A stretch of 25,766 nucleotides of DNA from Spirochaetaceae bacterium (lineage in GTDB: Bacteria; Spirochaetota; Spirochaetia; SZUA-6; Bin103): the NCBI GenBank assembly GCA_028818385.1, contig JAPPNY010000207.1:1-25766 (forward strand), in the 5' to 3' direction. This document shows, piece by piece, positions 8,799-15,342 of the stretch. Made by a program: the position numbers and the translations under genes. How positions within the stretch are numbered: the first letter of the stretch is position 1; each line of letters begins with the position of its first letter. The notes under the pieces are model-generated. The model was not told where the DNA came from. It was given only the letters and a program-made list of their open reading frames with translations, and made no database searches.

Positions 8799-9787
8799 TC
8801 GGCAGCGTGGGCTGGCGCCGCGCGGCACTGGCCGGCGCCGCGACCTTGCTGCTGGCGGCGTGCGGGGGACTGGAAGACGGTCTGTACGCGCGGATCGTCA
8901 CGGATGAGGGGCGCATCCTGGTGCGCCTCCACGAAGACCGGGCGCCGTTGCCGGTCGCCGCGTTCGTGGGGCTGGCCGAGGGGGCGCTTGGCCCGGCTCA
9001 ATTCTATGACGGTTCGATCTTCGAGATCGCCTCCGAGCAGCTCGTCATGACCGGCGGCGTGCGCGGGCGGGCAGTCGCGGCGCCGGACTGGGAGATTCCC
9101 GACCAGTTCCACCCGGATCTGCGGCACGACCGGCCCGGCGTGGTGTCGCTCCTCACCGAGACTCCGCACACCGGCAGCAGCCGCTTCGTGATCACCCGGC
9201 GCGCGGCCCCGGAGCTGGACGAGGTGTATCCGGTGTTCGGGGAAGTGGTAGACGGTCTGGACGTGCTCGACACGCTGCGGCGCGGACAGAACCTGAAGCG
9301 GGTCCGCATCGTGCGCGTCGGGACCGAAGCGCGAAATTACCGCGTGGACGGCCAGCGGTTCGCCGAGCTGCGGACCCAGGTTGCCGAGGAGCTGTTGCGC
9401 CGGGTGATGCAGCGCAACGAAGAGATGCGCGCCGAGTTCCGGCACCGCTGGCCGGACACCGTGACCACGGAGTCCGGCCTCCTGTACGTGGTCCACAGCC
9501 CGGGCGAAGGGCCGACGCCGGACTTCGGGGCCAAGGTCCTGCTGCGCTACACCGGCAGCCTGATGGACGGCACGCAGTTCGGGACATCCGGCCTGGAGCC
9601 GATGGAATTCACGATCGGCGCGGTGGTCAAGGGCCTTGAGGAGATGCTCCTGGAGATGCGCCGCGGCGCTCGCCGCACCGTGCTGATCCCGCCCGACCTG
9701 GGCTATGGAGCGATGGGCGTGCCCGGCACCGTGCCGCCGCGCGCCTTCCTGATCTTCGACGTGGAGTTGGTCGACTTCAAGAACTGA
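8795..9787 (+). CDS. Dual-domain cyclophilin-FKBP lipoprotein
   Basis: Predicted surface or periplasmic folding factor of 330 residues combining two unrelated peptidyl-prolyl isomerase folds. Seen: positively charged leader, hydrophobic stretch, and lipobox L20-A21-A22-C23; a cyclophilin-like domain (about 30-180, with FYDGSIF, GVVSLLTETPHTGSSRF, PVFGEVVDGLDVLD); a helical linker rich in Glu and Arg (about 195-220); and an FKBP domain (about 226-330, with LLRYTGSLMDGTQF, VVKGLEEMLLEMRRGARR, PPDLGYG and the FDVELVDF end). The cyclophilin active-site Arg (FHRVIP in active enzymes) is absent (IFEIAS) and the SQFFI Gln is Arg, so that half is probably non-catalytic. In the FKBP half the usual FD is FG. 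Start GTG at 8795 overlaps the hydrolase stop as GTGA; GTG at 8807 is an alternative. Confidence 0.88.
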   Translation: MIGSVGWRRAALAGAATLLLAACGGLEDGLYARIVTDEGRILVRLHEDRAPLPVAAFVGLAEGALGPAQFYDGSIFEIASEQLVMTGGVRGRAVAAPDWEIPDQFHPDLRHDRPGVVSLLTETPHTGSSRFVITRRAAPELDEVYPVFGEVVDGLDVLDTLRRGQNLKRVRIVRVGTEARNYRVDGQRFAELRTQVAEELLRRVMQRNEEMRAEFRHRWPDTVTTESGLLYVVHSPGEGPTPDFGAKVLLRYTGSLMDGTQFGTSGLEPMEFTIGAVVKGLEEMLLEMRRGARRTVLIPPDLGYGAMGVPGTVPPRAFLIFDVELVDFKN

Positions 9788-9810
9788 TCGCCGTTTGGCG
9801 GGAGGCGCCG

Positions 9811-10091
9811 CTACCGCTCCAGTCGGCGACGAAGTCGGTCGTAGACATCGCCACGCTGGGCGACGGTGAGGATCAGTATCACGAGCCGGTCATCCTCGAT
9901 CGCGTAGCAGATGCGCCAGTTCCCGACCCGGATGCGCCAGAGGTCGCCCACGCCACGCAGTTTCCTGGACGTGGGCGGATGCGGTTCGTCTGCCAACCCC
10001 TCAATGGCAGCCGACAATCTCCGCAGGACCGTCCGATCGCGAATGCCCCGAGGTCCTTCTCCGCCGGCCGGGAGAAGACGATCCGGTTCAA
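9811..10091 (-). pseudogene. RelE/ParE-superfamily toxin, frameshifted (copy 1)
   Basis: Homologous to the intact toxin at 11113-11397. It starts with TTG (10089-10091) overlapping the antitoxin stop and reads MNRIVFSRPAEKDL. It then loses one base around 10044-10051 compared with copy 2, and the remainder (IRDRTVLRRLSAAI through GDVYDRLRRRLER) continues in another frame to a TAG at 9811. As written the toxin is dead, while its antitoxin is intact. A sequencing or assembly error in a run of four C is the main alternative. Confidence 0.75.
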
Positions 10092-10345
10092 AGTCCGAGG
10101 TCGGCCTTGAGTTCCTCGAACGACACGCCCCCGTTTGCCCGATAGTCCGCCAACGCATCAAGAGCGTCGAGCAGGTCGAGCCGGTCTTCCAGCGCCTCCA
10201 GCGCATCGAGGTCCGAGGGGGGCACAAGCACAGCGACCGTCTTGCCGTGCTTCTGAACCGCAATGCGCTCCCCGGCGAACTGGACGCGACCGGTGATATC
10301 GGCGAGCTTCTCGCGAACCTCACTGACAGGCACAGCATCGGACAT
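10088..10345 (-). CDS. Phd/YefM-type antitoxin (copy 1)
   Basis: Antitoxin of 85 residues. Its N-terminal half (VSEVREKLADITGRVQFAGE followed by RIAVQKHGKTVAVLVPPSD) is the Phd/YefM DNA-binding fold: a helix, then 'no-longer-than' strands with the V-x-K-x-G-K pattern. The acidic, leucine-rich C-terminus (LEALEDRLDLLDALDALADYR, then FEELKADLGL) is the toxin-neutralising tail. ATG at 10343-10345 with GGAG seven bases upstream. The stop overlaps the toxin TTG (TTGA). The neighbouring toxin is frameshifted, so this may be an orphan antitoxin that still represses transcription or counters the copy 2 toxin. Confidence 0.85.
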   Translation of the reverse strand: MSDAVPVSEVREKLADITGRVQFAGERIAVQKHGKTVAVLVPPSDLDALEALEDRLDLLDALDALADYRANGGVSFEELKADLGL

Positions 10346-10367
10346 GGCAGGCTCCGTTTCTCATCTA

Positions 10368-10377
10368 TTTGTACAAA
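10368..10377. promoter_or_regulatory. TTTGTACAAA palindrome upstream of antitoxin 1
   Basis: A perfect 10-bp palindrome 23 bases before the antitoxin start, present at the same place before antitoxin 2. Phd/YefM antitoxins autoregulate by binding palindromes over their promoter, and Phd/YefM sites often have a GTAC core. The minus-strand TACAAA within it may be the -10 element. Operator function is inferred. Confidence 0.55.
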
Positions 10378-10430
10378 ACAGCCTATCTGTAACGAATACG
10401 GGATGACAATCCGTCTCCATTCGGATGTTT

Positions 10431-10500
10431 GGAGCCGGCACCGTGCCGCCGCGAGCCTTCCTGGTCTTCGACGTGGAGATTGGTCGACTTCCGCAACTGA
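10431..10500 (+). pseudogene. FKBP C-terminal relic
   Basis: This 70-base stretch matches the last codons of the intact FKBP-domain gene (9717-9787) at nearly every base: ACCGTGCCGCCGCG, GCCTTCCTG, TCTTCGACGTGGAG and TTGGTCGACTTC. One extra A at 10479 breaks the frame. Without it the peptide reads GTVPPRAFLVFDVELVDFRN followed by TGA. No FKBP sequence precedes it; the toxin-antitoxin promoter region abuts directly. It is the tail of a second FKBP gene copy. Confidence 0.7.
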
Positions 10501-10537
10501 GCCGGGAGCCCTGCTATCATGGAACGCGGACATCGCA

Positions 10538-10798
10538 ATGCCGGTTGTCGCGCTGTTTCACGGAATCAGGATTCTCTTGTATTGGGACGATCACGGCCCG
10601 CCGCACTTCCATGCCGAATACGCGGAGCATGCCGCGAAGGTCGACATCCGCCGCGGCGTGGTGATCGCCGGCTACCTGCCGCGCCGACAGCTCCGGCTGG
10701 TCCTTGCCTGGGCTCAACTGCACGAGGATGAGCTGATGCAGAATTGGGAGCTGGCACGCGACAAGCAGCCGTTGCGATCCATCCAGGGGCTCATGTGA
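10538..10798 (+). CDS. DUF4160 family protein
   Basis: An 86-residue protein matching the DUF4160 pattern: ALFHGIRILLYW, then DHGPPHFHAEYAEHAAKVDI, LPRRQLRLVLAW, LHEDELMQNWELA and the PLRSIQGL end. Function is not established; DUF4160 genes typically sit next to DUF2442 genes, and the pair is often suspected to be toxin-antitoxin-like. The conserved His-rich PPHFHA segment could bind metal or act in catalysis (inference). ATG at 10538. The stop overlaps the next gene's GTG by four bases, so the two are translationally coupled. Sits between two toxin-antitoxin repeats. Confidence 0.85.
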   Translation: MPVVALFHGIRILLYWDDHGPPHFHAEYAEHAAKVDIRRGVVIAGYLPRRQLRLVLAWAQLHEDELMQNWELARDKQPLRSIQGLM

Positions 10799-11112
10799 TC
10801 GACGATCCTCACTACATGCCCGAGGTGGTGCAGGTGATCGCCGCCCCGGCGCCCGGCTATCGGATCGTTCTGTACTTCGACGACGGCTCGATCCGGCAGT
10901 TCGACGTGACCCCGTTGCTGGACGGCCCGGTGTTTCAACCCCTCAAGGACCCGGAGCTGTTTCGTCGCTCGCTTACGGTCATGAACGGCACCGCCGCCTG
11001 GGACATCGATGGTACACGGGACGAGTGGCGATGCGTCGACCTCGACCCGCTGGTGCTGTACCGGGACTCGGTCGAGATCGACGAACCGGACTGGGTCCTG
11101 CGCGGCACGTAG
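10795..11112 (+). CDS. DUF2442 family protein
   Basis: A 105-residue protein with the DUF2442 core: VQVIAAPAPGYRIVLYFDDG, FDVTPLL, GPVFQPLKDPELF, and a degenerate form of the GTVxWPNGADLDP segment (GTAAWDIDG...CVDLDPLVLY). DUF2442 members are small strand-rich proteins related to the N-terminal domain of NE0471; some act with DUF4160 partners. Start taken as GTG at 10795 (GTGA overlap with DUF4160); ATG at 10816 is an alternative. Its TAG is directly followed by the convergent stop of toxin 2. The 19 residues after the core are extra. Confidence 0.8.
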   Translation: MIDDPHYMPEVVQVIAAPAPGYRIVLYFDDGSIRQFDVTPLLDGPVFQPLKDPELFRRSLTVMNGTAAWDIDGTRDEWRCVDLDPLVLYRDSVEIDEPDWVLRGT

Positions 11113-11397
11113 TCAGCGCCCCAACCGCCGGCGAAGTCGTTCGTAGACATCGCCCCGTTGGGCGACGGTGAGGATCAGTATCACCAGCCGGTCATCCTCG
11201 ATCGCATAACAGACGCGCCAGTTTCCGACCCGGATGCGCCAGACCTCACCGATGCCACTCAGTTTTCCAGCAGTGGGCGGATGCGGTTCGTCCGCCAACG
11301 CATTGATGGCTGCGGACAATCGCTGCAGGACCGTCCGATCGCGAATGCGCCGATAGTCTTCCTCCGCCGGCCGGGAGAAGACGATCCGGTAGGTCAA
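11113..11397 (-). CDS. RelE/ParE-superfamily toxin (copy 2, intact)
   Basis: A 94-residue type II toxin with the RelE/ParE fold: RIVFSRPAEEDYRRI (first strand and helix), LSAAINALADEPHPPTAGKLSGI (helix and the PxxxGKL turn), WRIRVGNWRVCYAIED (central strands with the R-x-G-x-[WY]-R motif), and LVILILTVAQRGDVY at the end. This pattern is typical of RelE-type mRNA interferases, but ParE-like gyrase poisons share much of it, so the target is uncertain. Start is TTG at 11395-11397, overlapping the antitoxin stop by four bases (TTGA), consistent with antitoxin-first translation. Ends back to back with DUF2442. Confidence 0.87.
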   Translation of the reverse strand: MTYRIVFSRPAEEDYRRIRDRTVLQRLSAAINALADEPHPPTAGKLSGIGEVWRIRVGNWRVCYAIEDDRLVILILTVAQRGDVYERLRRRLGR

Positions 11398-11651
11398 AGC
11401 CCGAGATCGGCTTTGAGGTCCTCAAACGGAATGCCCCCGTGTGCCCGATAGTCCGCCAACGCATCGAGAGCGTCGAGCAGGTCGAGCCGATCTTCCAGCG
11501 CCTCCAGCGTGTCGAGGTCCGAGGGTGGAACCAGCACAGCGACCGTCTTGCCATGCTTCTGAACTGCAATGCGCTCCCCGGCGAACTGGACGCGACCGGT
11601 GATCTCGGCGAGCTTCTCGCGAATCTCACTGACGGGCAAAGCATCGGGCAT
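11394..11651 (-). CDS. Phd/YefM-type antitoxin (copy 2)
   Basis: An 85-residue antitoxin, 76 of 85 residues identical to copy 1. Same Phd/YefM N-terminal DNA-binding part (VSEIREKLAEITGRVQFAGE) and acidic toxin-binding tail (FEDLKADLGL). ATG at 11649-11651 was chosen because GGAG lies seven bases upstream and it matches copy 1; an upstream ATG would add 25 residues reading through the promoter palindrome. Overlaps the toxin start by four bases. Differences between copies cluster in the N-terminus (S2P, V5L, V10I, D16E) and the tail, so cross-neutralisation is plausible. Confidence 0.87.
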   Translation of the reverse strand: MPDALPVSEIREKLAEITGRVQFAGERIAVQKHGKTVAVLVPPSDLDTLEALEDRLDLLDALDALADYRAHGGIPFEDLKADLGL

Positions 11652-11673
11652 GGCAGTCTCCGTTTCTGATCTA

Positions 11674-11683
11674 TTTGTACAAA
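11674..11683. promoter_or_regulatory. TTTGTACAAA palindrome upstream of antitoxin 2
   Basis: Same palindrome as at 10368-10377, at the same distance from the antitoxin ATG and surrounded by conserved bases (TTTTGTACAAATAGAT on the minus strand). Conservation of the site between copies supports a shared operator. Confidence 0.55.
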
Positions 11684-11726
11684 ATAACCTATCAGTACGA
11701 ATCCGGAGTGGCAAGCTGGTCTCCAC

Positions 11727-12911
11727 TCAGACGCCGGCACCGGCACGCGCTCGGTACAGCCGGCCGGCGCCGTGCGCTTCGTAGGCCGCCACCGACGCAG
11801 GGACGAACACCGCGTCGCCGCGCCGCAGCGTGAGTCTCCCGCCCGGCCAGCGCAGGTGTGCGCCGTCGCCTATCAGCAGCAGGATCTCGGGGCCCTGCGG
11901 CGCGAATCGCCCGCCGGCCTCAAGGTCGATGACCGACAGCCGGAACTCCTCGGCCGGCGCCGGATAGACGCGCTCGGCGGGACTCGCCGGCCGCGGCACG
12001 ATGCGCTCGGGCGCCGCCGGTTTGAGGTTGCTCGCGGCCAGCAGCTCGTTGGCGTCCACGTGCTTGCTGGTGAGTCCGGCTCGCAGCACGTTGTCGGAGT
12101 TGGCCATCAGCTCGATGCCGGCGCCGCTGACAAAGGCATGGAGCCGGCCCGGCGGCGTGTACAGCGCCTCGCCCGGCTCGAGCTCGACGAGGTTGAGCAG
12201 CAACGCGGCGATCACCGTCGGGTCGCCGGGGTAGTGCTCGGCCAGCTCTGCGAGAAGCGCGCCCTCGGCCGTGTCCCGCGCCGCGCCGTCGACCAGCCGG
12301 CGGTGCAGGAGGGCTCCTGCCGCTCCATCGAGCGTCAGCGTGGCGCGAAGCAGCCGCCGGATGGCCCCGGCGGCGTCCTCACGGCCAGCCGGCGCCGCCA
12401 GCGCTGCCAGCTCCCCAACGCCGGCTGCGGTCAAGGCCGCTTCGATCTCCTGCAGCGGCCGGATGCCCGACAGCACGACCATCGGTTCCAGCGCTACCAT
12501 GACCTCCGGCTTGTGCCCCCGGTCGCGGTAGGAACGGTGCGGCGCGCCGAGCGGAACGCCCGCACGCTGCTCGGCTTCGAACCCGCGTACGGCGCGTGCG
12601 CGGGTGGGGTGCGCCTGCACGGACACCGGCTTGCCCAGCCCCAGGACCTTGAAGAGAAACGGCAGCGTCGCGCCGTGCCCGTCCAGCGCGGCACGGCCGA
12701 GCGTTTCGGCCGGATGCTCGGCGATCAGGCGGTCCAGCGCCATCCGCCGGGCGCCGACCCGCGCCACCGACGGCGCCTGAGGATGCGCCCCCATCCACAA
12801 CTCCGCCTCAGGCCGACCGCTCGGCGTGCGGCCCAGCAGGCGGCCGAGCGCGGATCGCGACCCCCAGTCGTAGTGTCGGATCGGGCACTCCAGGGGAAGG
12901 ATTCCGAGCAT
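11727..12911 (-). CDS. manA: Mannose-6-phosphate isomerase, class I
   Basis: Zinc enzyme interconverting mannose 6-phosphate and fructose 6-phosphate, linking mannose use to glycolysis and supplying GDP-mannose precursors; cytoplasmic. Seen in 394 residues (normal length): the IRHYDWGSRSALG start, AELWMGAHPQAPS, zinc ligands Q99 and H101 in VSVQAHP, E136 in GHKPEVMVAL, H258 in PPGRLHAF, and active-site R277 in NSDNVLRAGLTSKHVD. The C-terminal cupin (about 320-390) is complete. ATG at 12909-12911 matches the family N-terminus although no clear ribosome-binding site precedes it. Divergent from the E1-fusion gene with 85 bases between. Its stop lies 44 bases from the toxin-antitoxin palindrome. 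Confidence 0.93.
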   Translation of the reverse strand: MLGILPLECPIRHYDWGSRSALGRLLGRTPSGRPEAELWMGAHPQAPSVARVGARRMALDRLIAEHPAETLGRAALDGHGATLPFLFKVLGLGKPVSVQAHPTRARAVRGFEAEQRAGVPLGAPHRSYRDRGHKPEVMVALEPMVVLSGIRPLQEIEAALTAAGVGELAALAAPAGREDAAGAIRRLLRATLTLDGAAGALLHRRLVDGAARDTAEGALLAELAEHYPGDPTVIAALLLNLVELEPGEALYTPPGRLHAFVSGAGIELMANSDNVLRAGLTSKHVDANELLAASNLKPAAPERIVPRPASPAERVYPAPAEEFRLSVIDLEAGGRFAPQGPEILLLIGDGAHLRWPGGRLTLRRGDAVFVPASVAAYEAHGAGRLYRARAGAGV

Positions 12912-12996
12912 GCGGGAGTGTACGAAGACGCCGCATCGAGAGGCCACCGGCGCCTTGCCGCCGTGCGCTGATTTCGCCACCCTCACCGTCGCCCGC

Positions 12997-15342
12997 ATGG
13001 ACTCAGACCGCGCCCAGGCCATCGACCAGGCCGTGATCGACGCCCTGTCGTCCCGGTCGGCCGATGACGAAGCCGCCGACGGGGGCCCGCGCCGGCCCGG
13101 CGACGACCTCGTCGACAAGCGTTCGGGGCTGCGGAGCATCGACTTCCTGGAAATCCTGGAGTCCCAGTACCAGGCGCGCCACCTCGACCTGGAGGCGCGC
13201 CGGCTGCGCAGCCGCGGGACCGGCTTCTACACGATCGGCAGCGCCGGCCACGAGGGGAACGCGGCGCTGGCCGCAGCCCTGCGCCCCGACGACCCGGCGT
13301 TCGTCCACTATCGGTCCGGCGGCTTCTTCGCGCAGCGTGCCAAGCAGGTAGCCGGCCACACCCCGGTGTTCGACGTGCTGCTGTCCCTGTGCGCCAGCTC
13401 CGAGGATCCGATCGCCGGCGGCCGCCACAAGGTATTCGGCAGCACGGCCCTGTGGATGCCGCCGCAGACCAGCACGATCGCCTCGCACGTGCCCAAGGCC
13501 ATGGGGACCGCCTTCGCCATCGAGCGGGCCAAGAGGCTCGGGCTCGTACGGTCCCTGCCGTTCCCGGAGGACGCCATCGTGGTCTGCACCTTCGGCGACG
13601 GCACCCTGAACCATGCCTCCGCGCTGGCCGGCATGAACGCCGGCGCCTGGGCGGCCTATCAGAACCTGCCGATCCCGATCCTGTTCGTGTGTGAGGACAA
13701 CGGCGTCGGCATCTCGGTGCAGACACCGCCCGGCTGGGTCGAACACGTCTGGCGCTCCTACCCGCGCATCACCTACCTGAAGGCGGACGGCTGCAACATC
13801 GTCGACACCTTCCGGCAGGCGCACGCGGCGGTGGAGGTCTGCCGGCGCCAGCGTGTGCCGGTCTTCCTGCACCTGGAGCTCGTGCGCCTGCTCGGCCACG
13901 CCGGCGCGGATCTGGAGATCACCTACCACTCACGCGAACGGATCCGGGCGGCGGAGGCGCGCGACCCCGTGCTCGGGAACAGCCTGCACGCAGTCGCCTT
14001 GGGTCTCGCTCCGGCGCGGGCGCTGCTGCGGTCGTACCTGGAGATCGGCGACCGGGTGCGCGCGGCGGCGCGGGAAGCCGAGCGGCGGCCGCACCTGACG
14101 AGCGCCGCCGAGGTGGCGGACTCCATCGCCACGGATCGTCCGTTGCGGGTGATGCGGGAGGCCGCGCGCGCCGACCACGCGGAGGAGCGCGTCGCGCTGT
14201 TCGGGTCGGAACGGCGGCTGCCGGAGCGGCAGGGACCGCAACACTTCGGCCGGCTGCTGAACTGGGGCCTGCTCGACCTGATGGCCAAATACCCGCAGAT
14301 GGTCCTTTTCGGCGAGGACGTGGGCCGCCGCGGCGGCGTCTACGGGGTCACGACCAGGCTGGCCGAGCGGGCCGGCTCGGCGCGCGTGTTCAACACCCTG
14401 CTCGACGAGCAGTCCATCCTGGGGCTGGCCATGGGCGCCGCCCACGTCGGCCTGCTGCCGGTCCCGGAGATCCAGTATCTGGCCTACTACCAGAACGCCC
14501 AGGATCAGATCAGGGGCGAGGCGGCGACGCTCTCGTTCTTTTCGCAGGGCGGTTTCCGCAACCCGCTGGTGGTCAGGATCGCGAGCTGGGCGTACCAGCG
14601 GGGATTCGGCGGGCACTTCCACAACGACAACAGCATCGCCGCGCTGCGCGATCTGCCGGGCGTGATCATCGCCAGCCCGTCGCGCGGCGACGACGCCGTG
14701 GGCATGCTGCGCACCGCCCTGGCGGCGGCGGTCACCGACGGACGCGTGGTGCTGTTCCTGGAGCCGATCGCCCTGTACCAGACCCGCCACCTGCACGAGG
14801 AGGGCGACGATCTCTGGAGGTTCCCGTATCCGACGCCGGGCGACGCGGTCGAGATCGGGCGGGCGCGCGTCCACGCCGCGGACGATCCGGACCTGACCAT
14901 CGTGAGCTGGAGCAACGGCCTCTGGCGGTCGCTGCAGGCGGCGCGCATCCTGTCCGAGCGGCACGGCATCGCCGCGGAGGTGATCGACCTGCGCTGGCTG
15001 GCGCCGATCGACGTGGATGCCGTGGTCACGCACGGGACCGGCAGCGGACGCATCCTGATCGTCGACGAAGGCCGTGCCACCGGCGGCGTGAGCGAAGGGC
15101 TGGTGGCCGCCGTCGTCGATGCGACCGCCCACGCCCCGGCCCGGCCGGAGATCCGGCGCTACTGCGGGGAGGATTCCTTCATTCCCCTAGGACCGGCCGC
15201 CGAGCACGTCCTGCCGTCGACGGACGGGATCGTCGCCCGCGCGGTCGACCTGGTCCGCCCGGAACGGCGGCAGGCGCCGGCGCCCGAGGCAGCCGAGCCG
15301 GAAACCGGCCGGGGCGCCACCGCGGCGACGGCAGCCCGGTGA
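12997..15342 (+). CDS. Fused E1 alpha/beta 2-oxoacid dehydrogenase (thiamine diphosphate)
   Basis: Thiamine-diphosphate E1 component with alpha and beta subunits in one 781-residue chain. Family members decarboxylate pyruvate, branched-chain 2-oxoacids or acetoin and pass the acyl group to a lipoyl E2. Seen: alpha part (about 40-390) with GFYTIGSAGHEG, HYRSGGFF, thiamine-binding GDG at 200-202 completed by the EDN in VCEDNGVGIS, and a branched-chain-like ELVRLLGHAGAD; beta part (about 415-765) with LLNWGLLDLMAKYP, LFGEDVGRRGGVYGVT, FNTLLDEQSILGLAMGAA and VEVIDLRWLAPIDVD-type transketolase C-terminal sequence (AEVIDLRWLAPID here). Separate genes are commoner. No E2 or E3 gene lies in the window. 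ATG at 12997, no obvious ribosome-binding site. Its stop overlaps the acyltransferase-like gene as GTGA. Confidence 0.9.
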   Translation: MDSDRAQAIDQAVIDALSSRSADDEAADGGPRRPGDDLVDKRSGLRSIDFLEILESQYQARHLDLEARRLRSRGTGFYTIGSAGHEGNAALAAALRPDDPAFVHYRSGGFFAQRAKQVAGHTPVFDVLLSLCASSEDPIAGGRHKVFGSTALWMPPQTSTIASHVPKAMGTAFAIERAKRLGLVRSLPFPEDAIVVCTFGDGTLNHASALAGMNAGAWAAYQNLPIPILFVCEDNGVGISVQTPPGWVEHVWRSYPRITYLKADGCNIVDTFRQAHAAVEVCRRQRVPVFLHLELVRLLGHAGADLEITYHSRERIRAAEARDPVLGNSLHAVALGLAPARALLRSYLEIGDRVRAAAREAERRPHLTSAAEVADSIATDRPLRVMREAARADHAEERVALFGSERRLPERQGPQHFGRLLNWGLLDLMAKYPQMVLFGEDVGRRGGVYGVTTRLAERAGSARVFNTLLDEQSILGLAMGAAHVGLLPVPEIQYLAYYQNAQDQIRGEAATLSFFSQGGFRNPLVVRIASWAYQRGFGGHFHNDNSIAALRDLPGVIIASPSRGDDAVGMLRTALAAAVTDGRVVLFLEPIALYQTRHLHEEGDDLWRFPYPTPGDAVEIGRARVHAADDPDLTIVSWSNGLWRSLQAARILSERHGIAAEVIDLRWLAPIDVDAVVTHGTGSGRILIVDEGRATGGVSEGLVAAVVDATAHAPARPEIRRYCGEDSFIPLGPAAEHVLPSTDGIVARAVDLVRPERRQAPAPEAAEPETGRGATAATAAR

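Larger units (their letters stand above)
9811..10377 (-). repeat. Toxin-antitoxin repeat, copy 1
   Basis: This block (toxin gene, antitoxin gene, promoter palindrome) is repeated with high identity in the same orientation at 11113-11683. The two antitoxin proteins differ at 9 of 85 positions by my count. Copy 1 has a one-base deletion in the toxin and lacks one codon near the toxin start relative to copy 2. Similarity appears to continue weakly past the palindrome (GTCTCCAYTC and GCCGGCACC in both). No insertion-sequence ends were seen around either copy. Confidence 0.8.
11113..11683 (-). repeat. Toxin-antitoxin repeat, copy 2
   Basis: Second copy of the 9811-10377 block, same orientation, about 1.3 kb away, with both reading frames open. 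The intervening 10378-11112 holds the FKBP relic and the DUF4160-DUF2442 pair. A direct repeat of this size could recombine and delete the region between. Confidence 0.8.

Noticed and set aside
12912..13139. N-terminal extension of ManA
   Set aside because: It would overlap the divergent E1 gene, and ManA proteins start at the MLGILPLECPIRHYDW-like segment.
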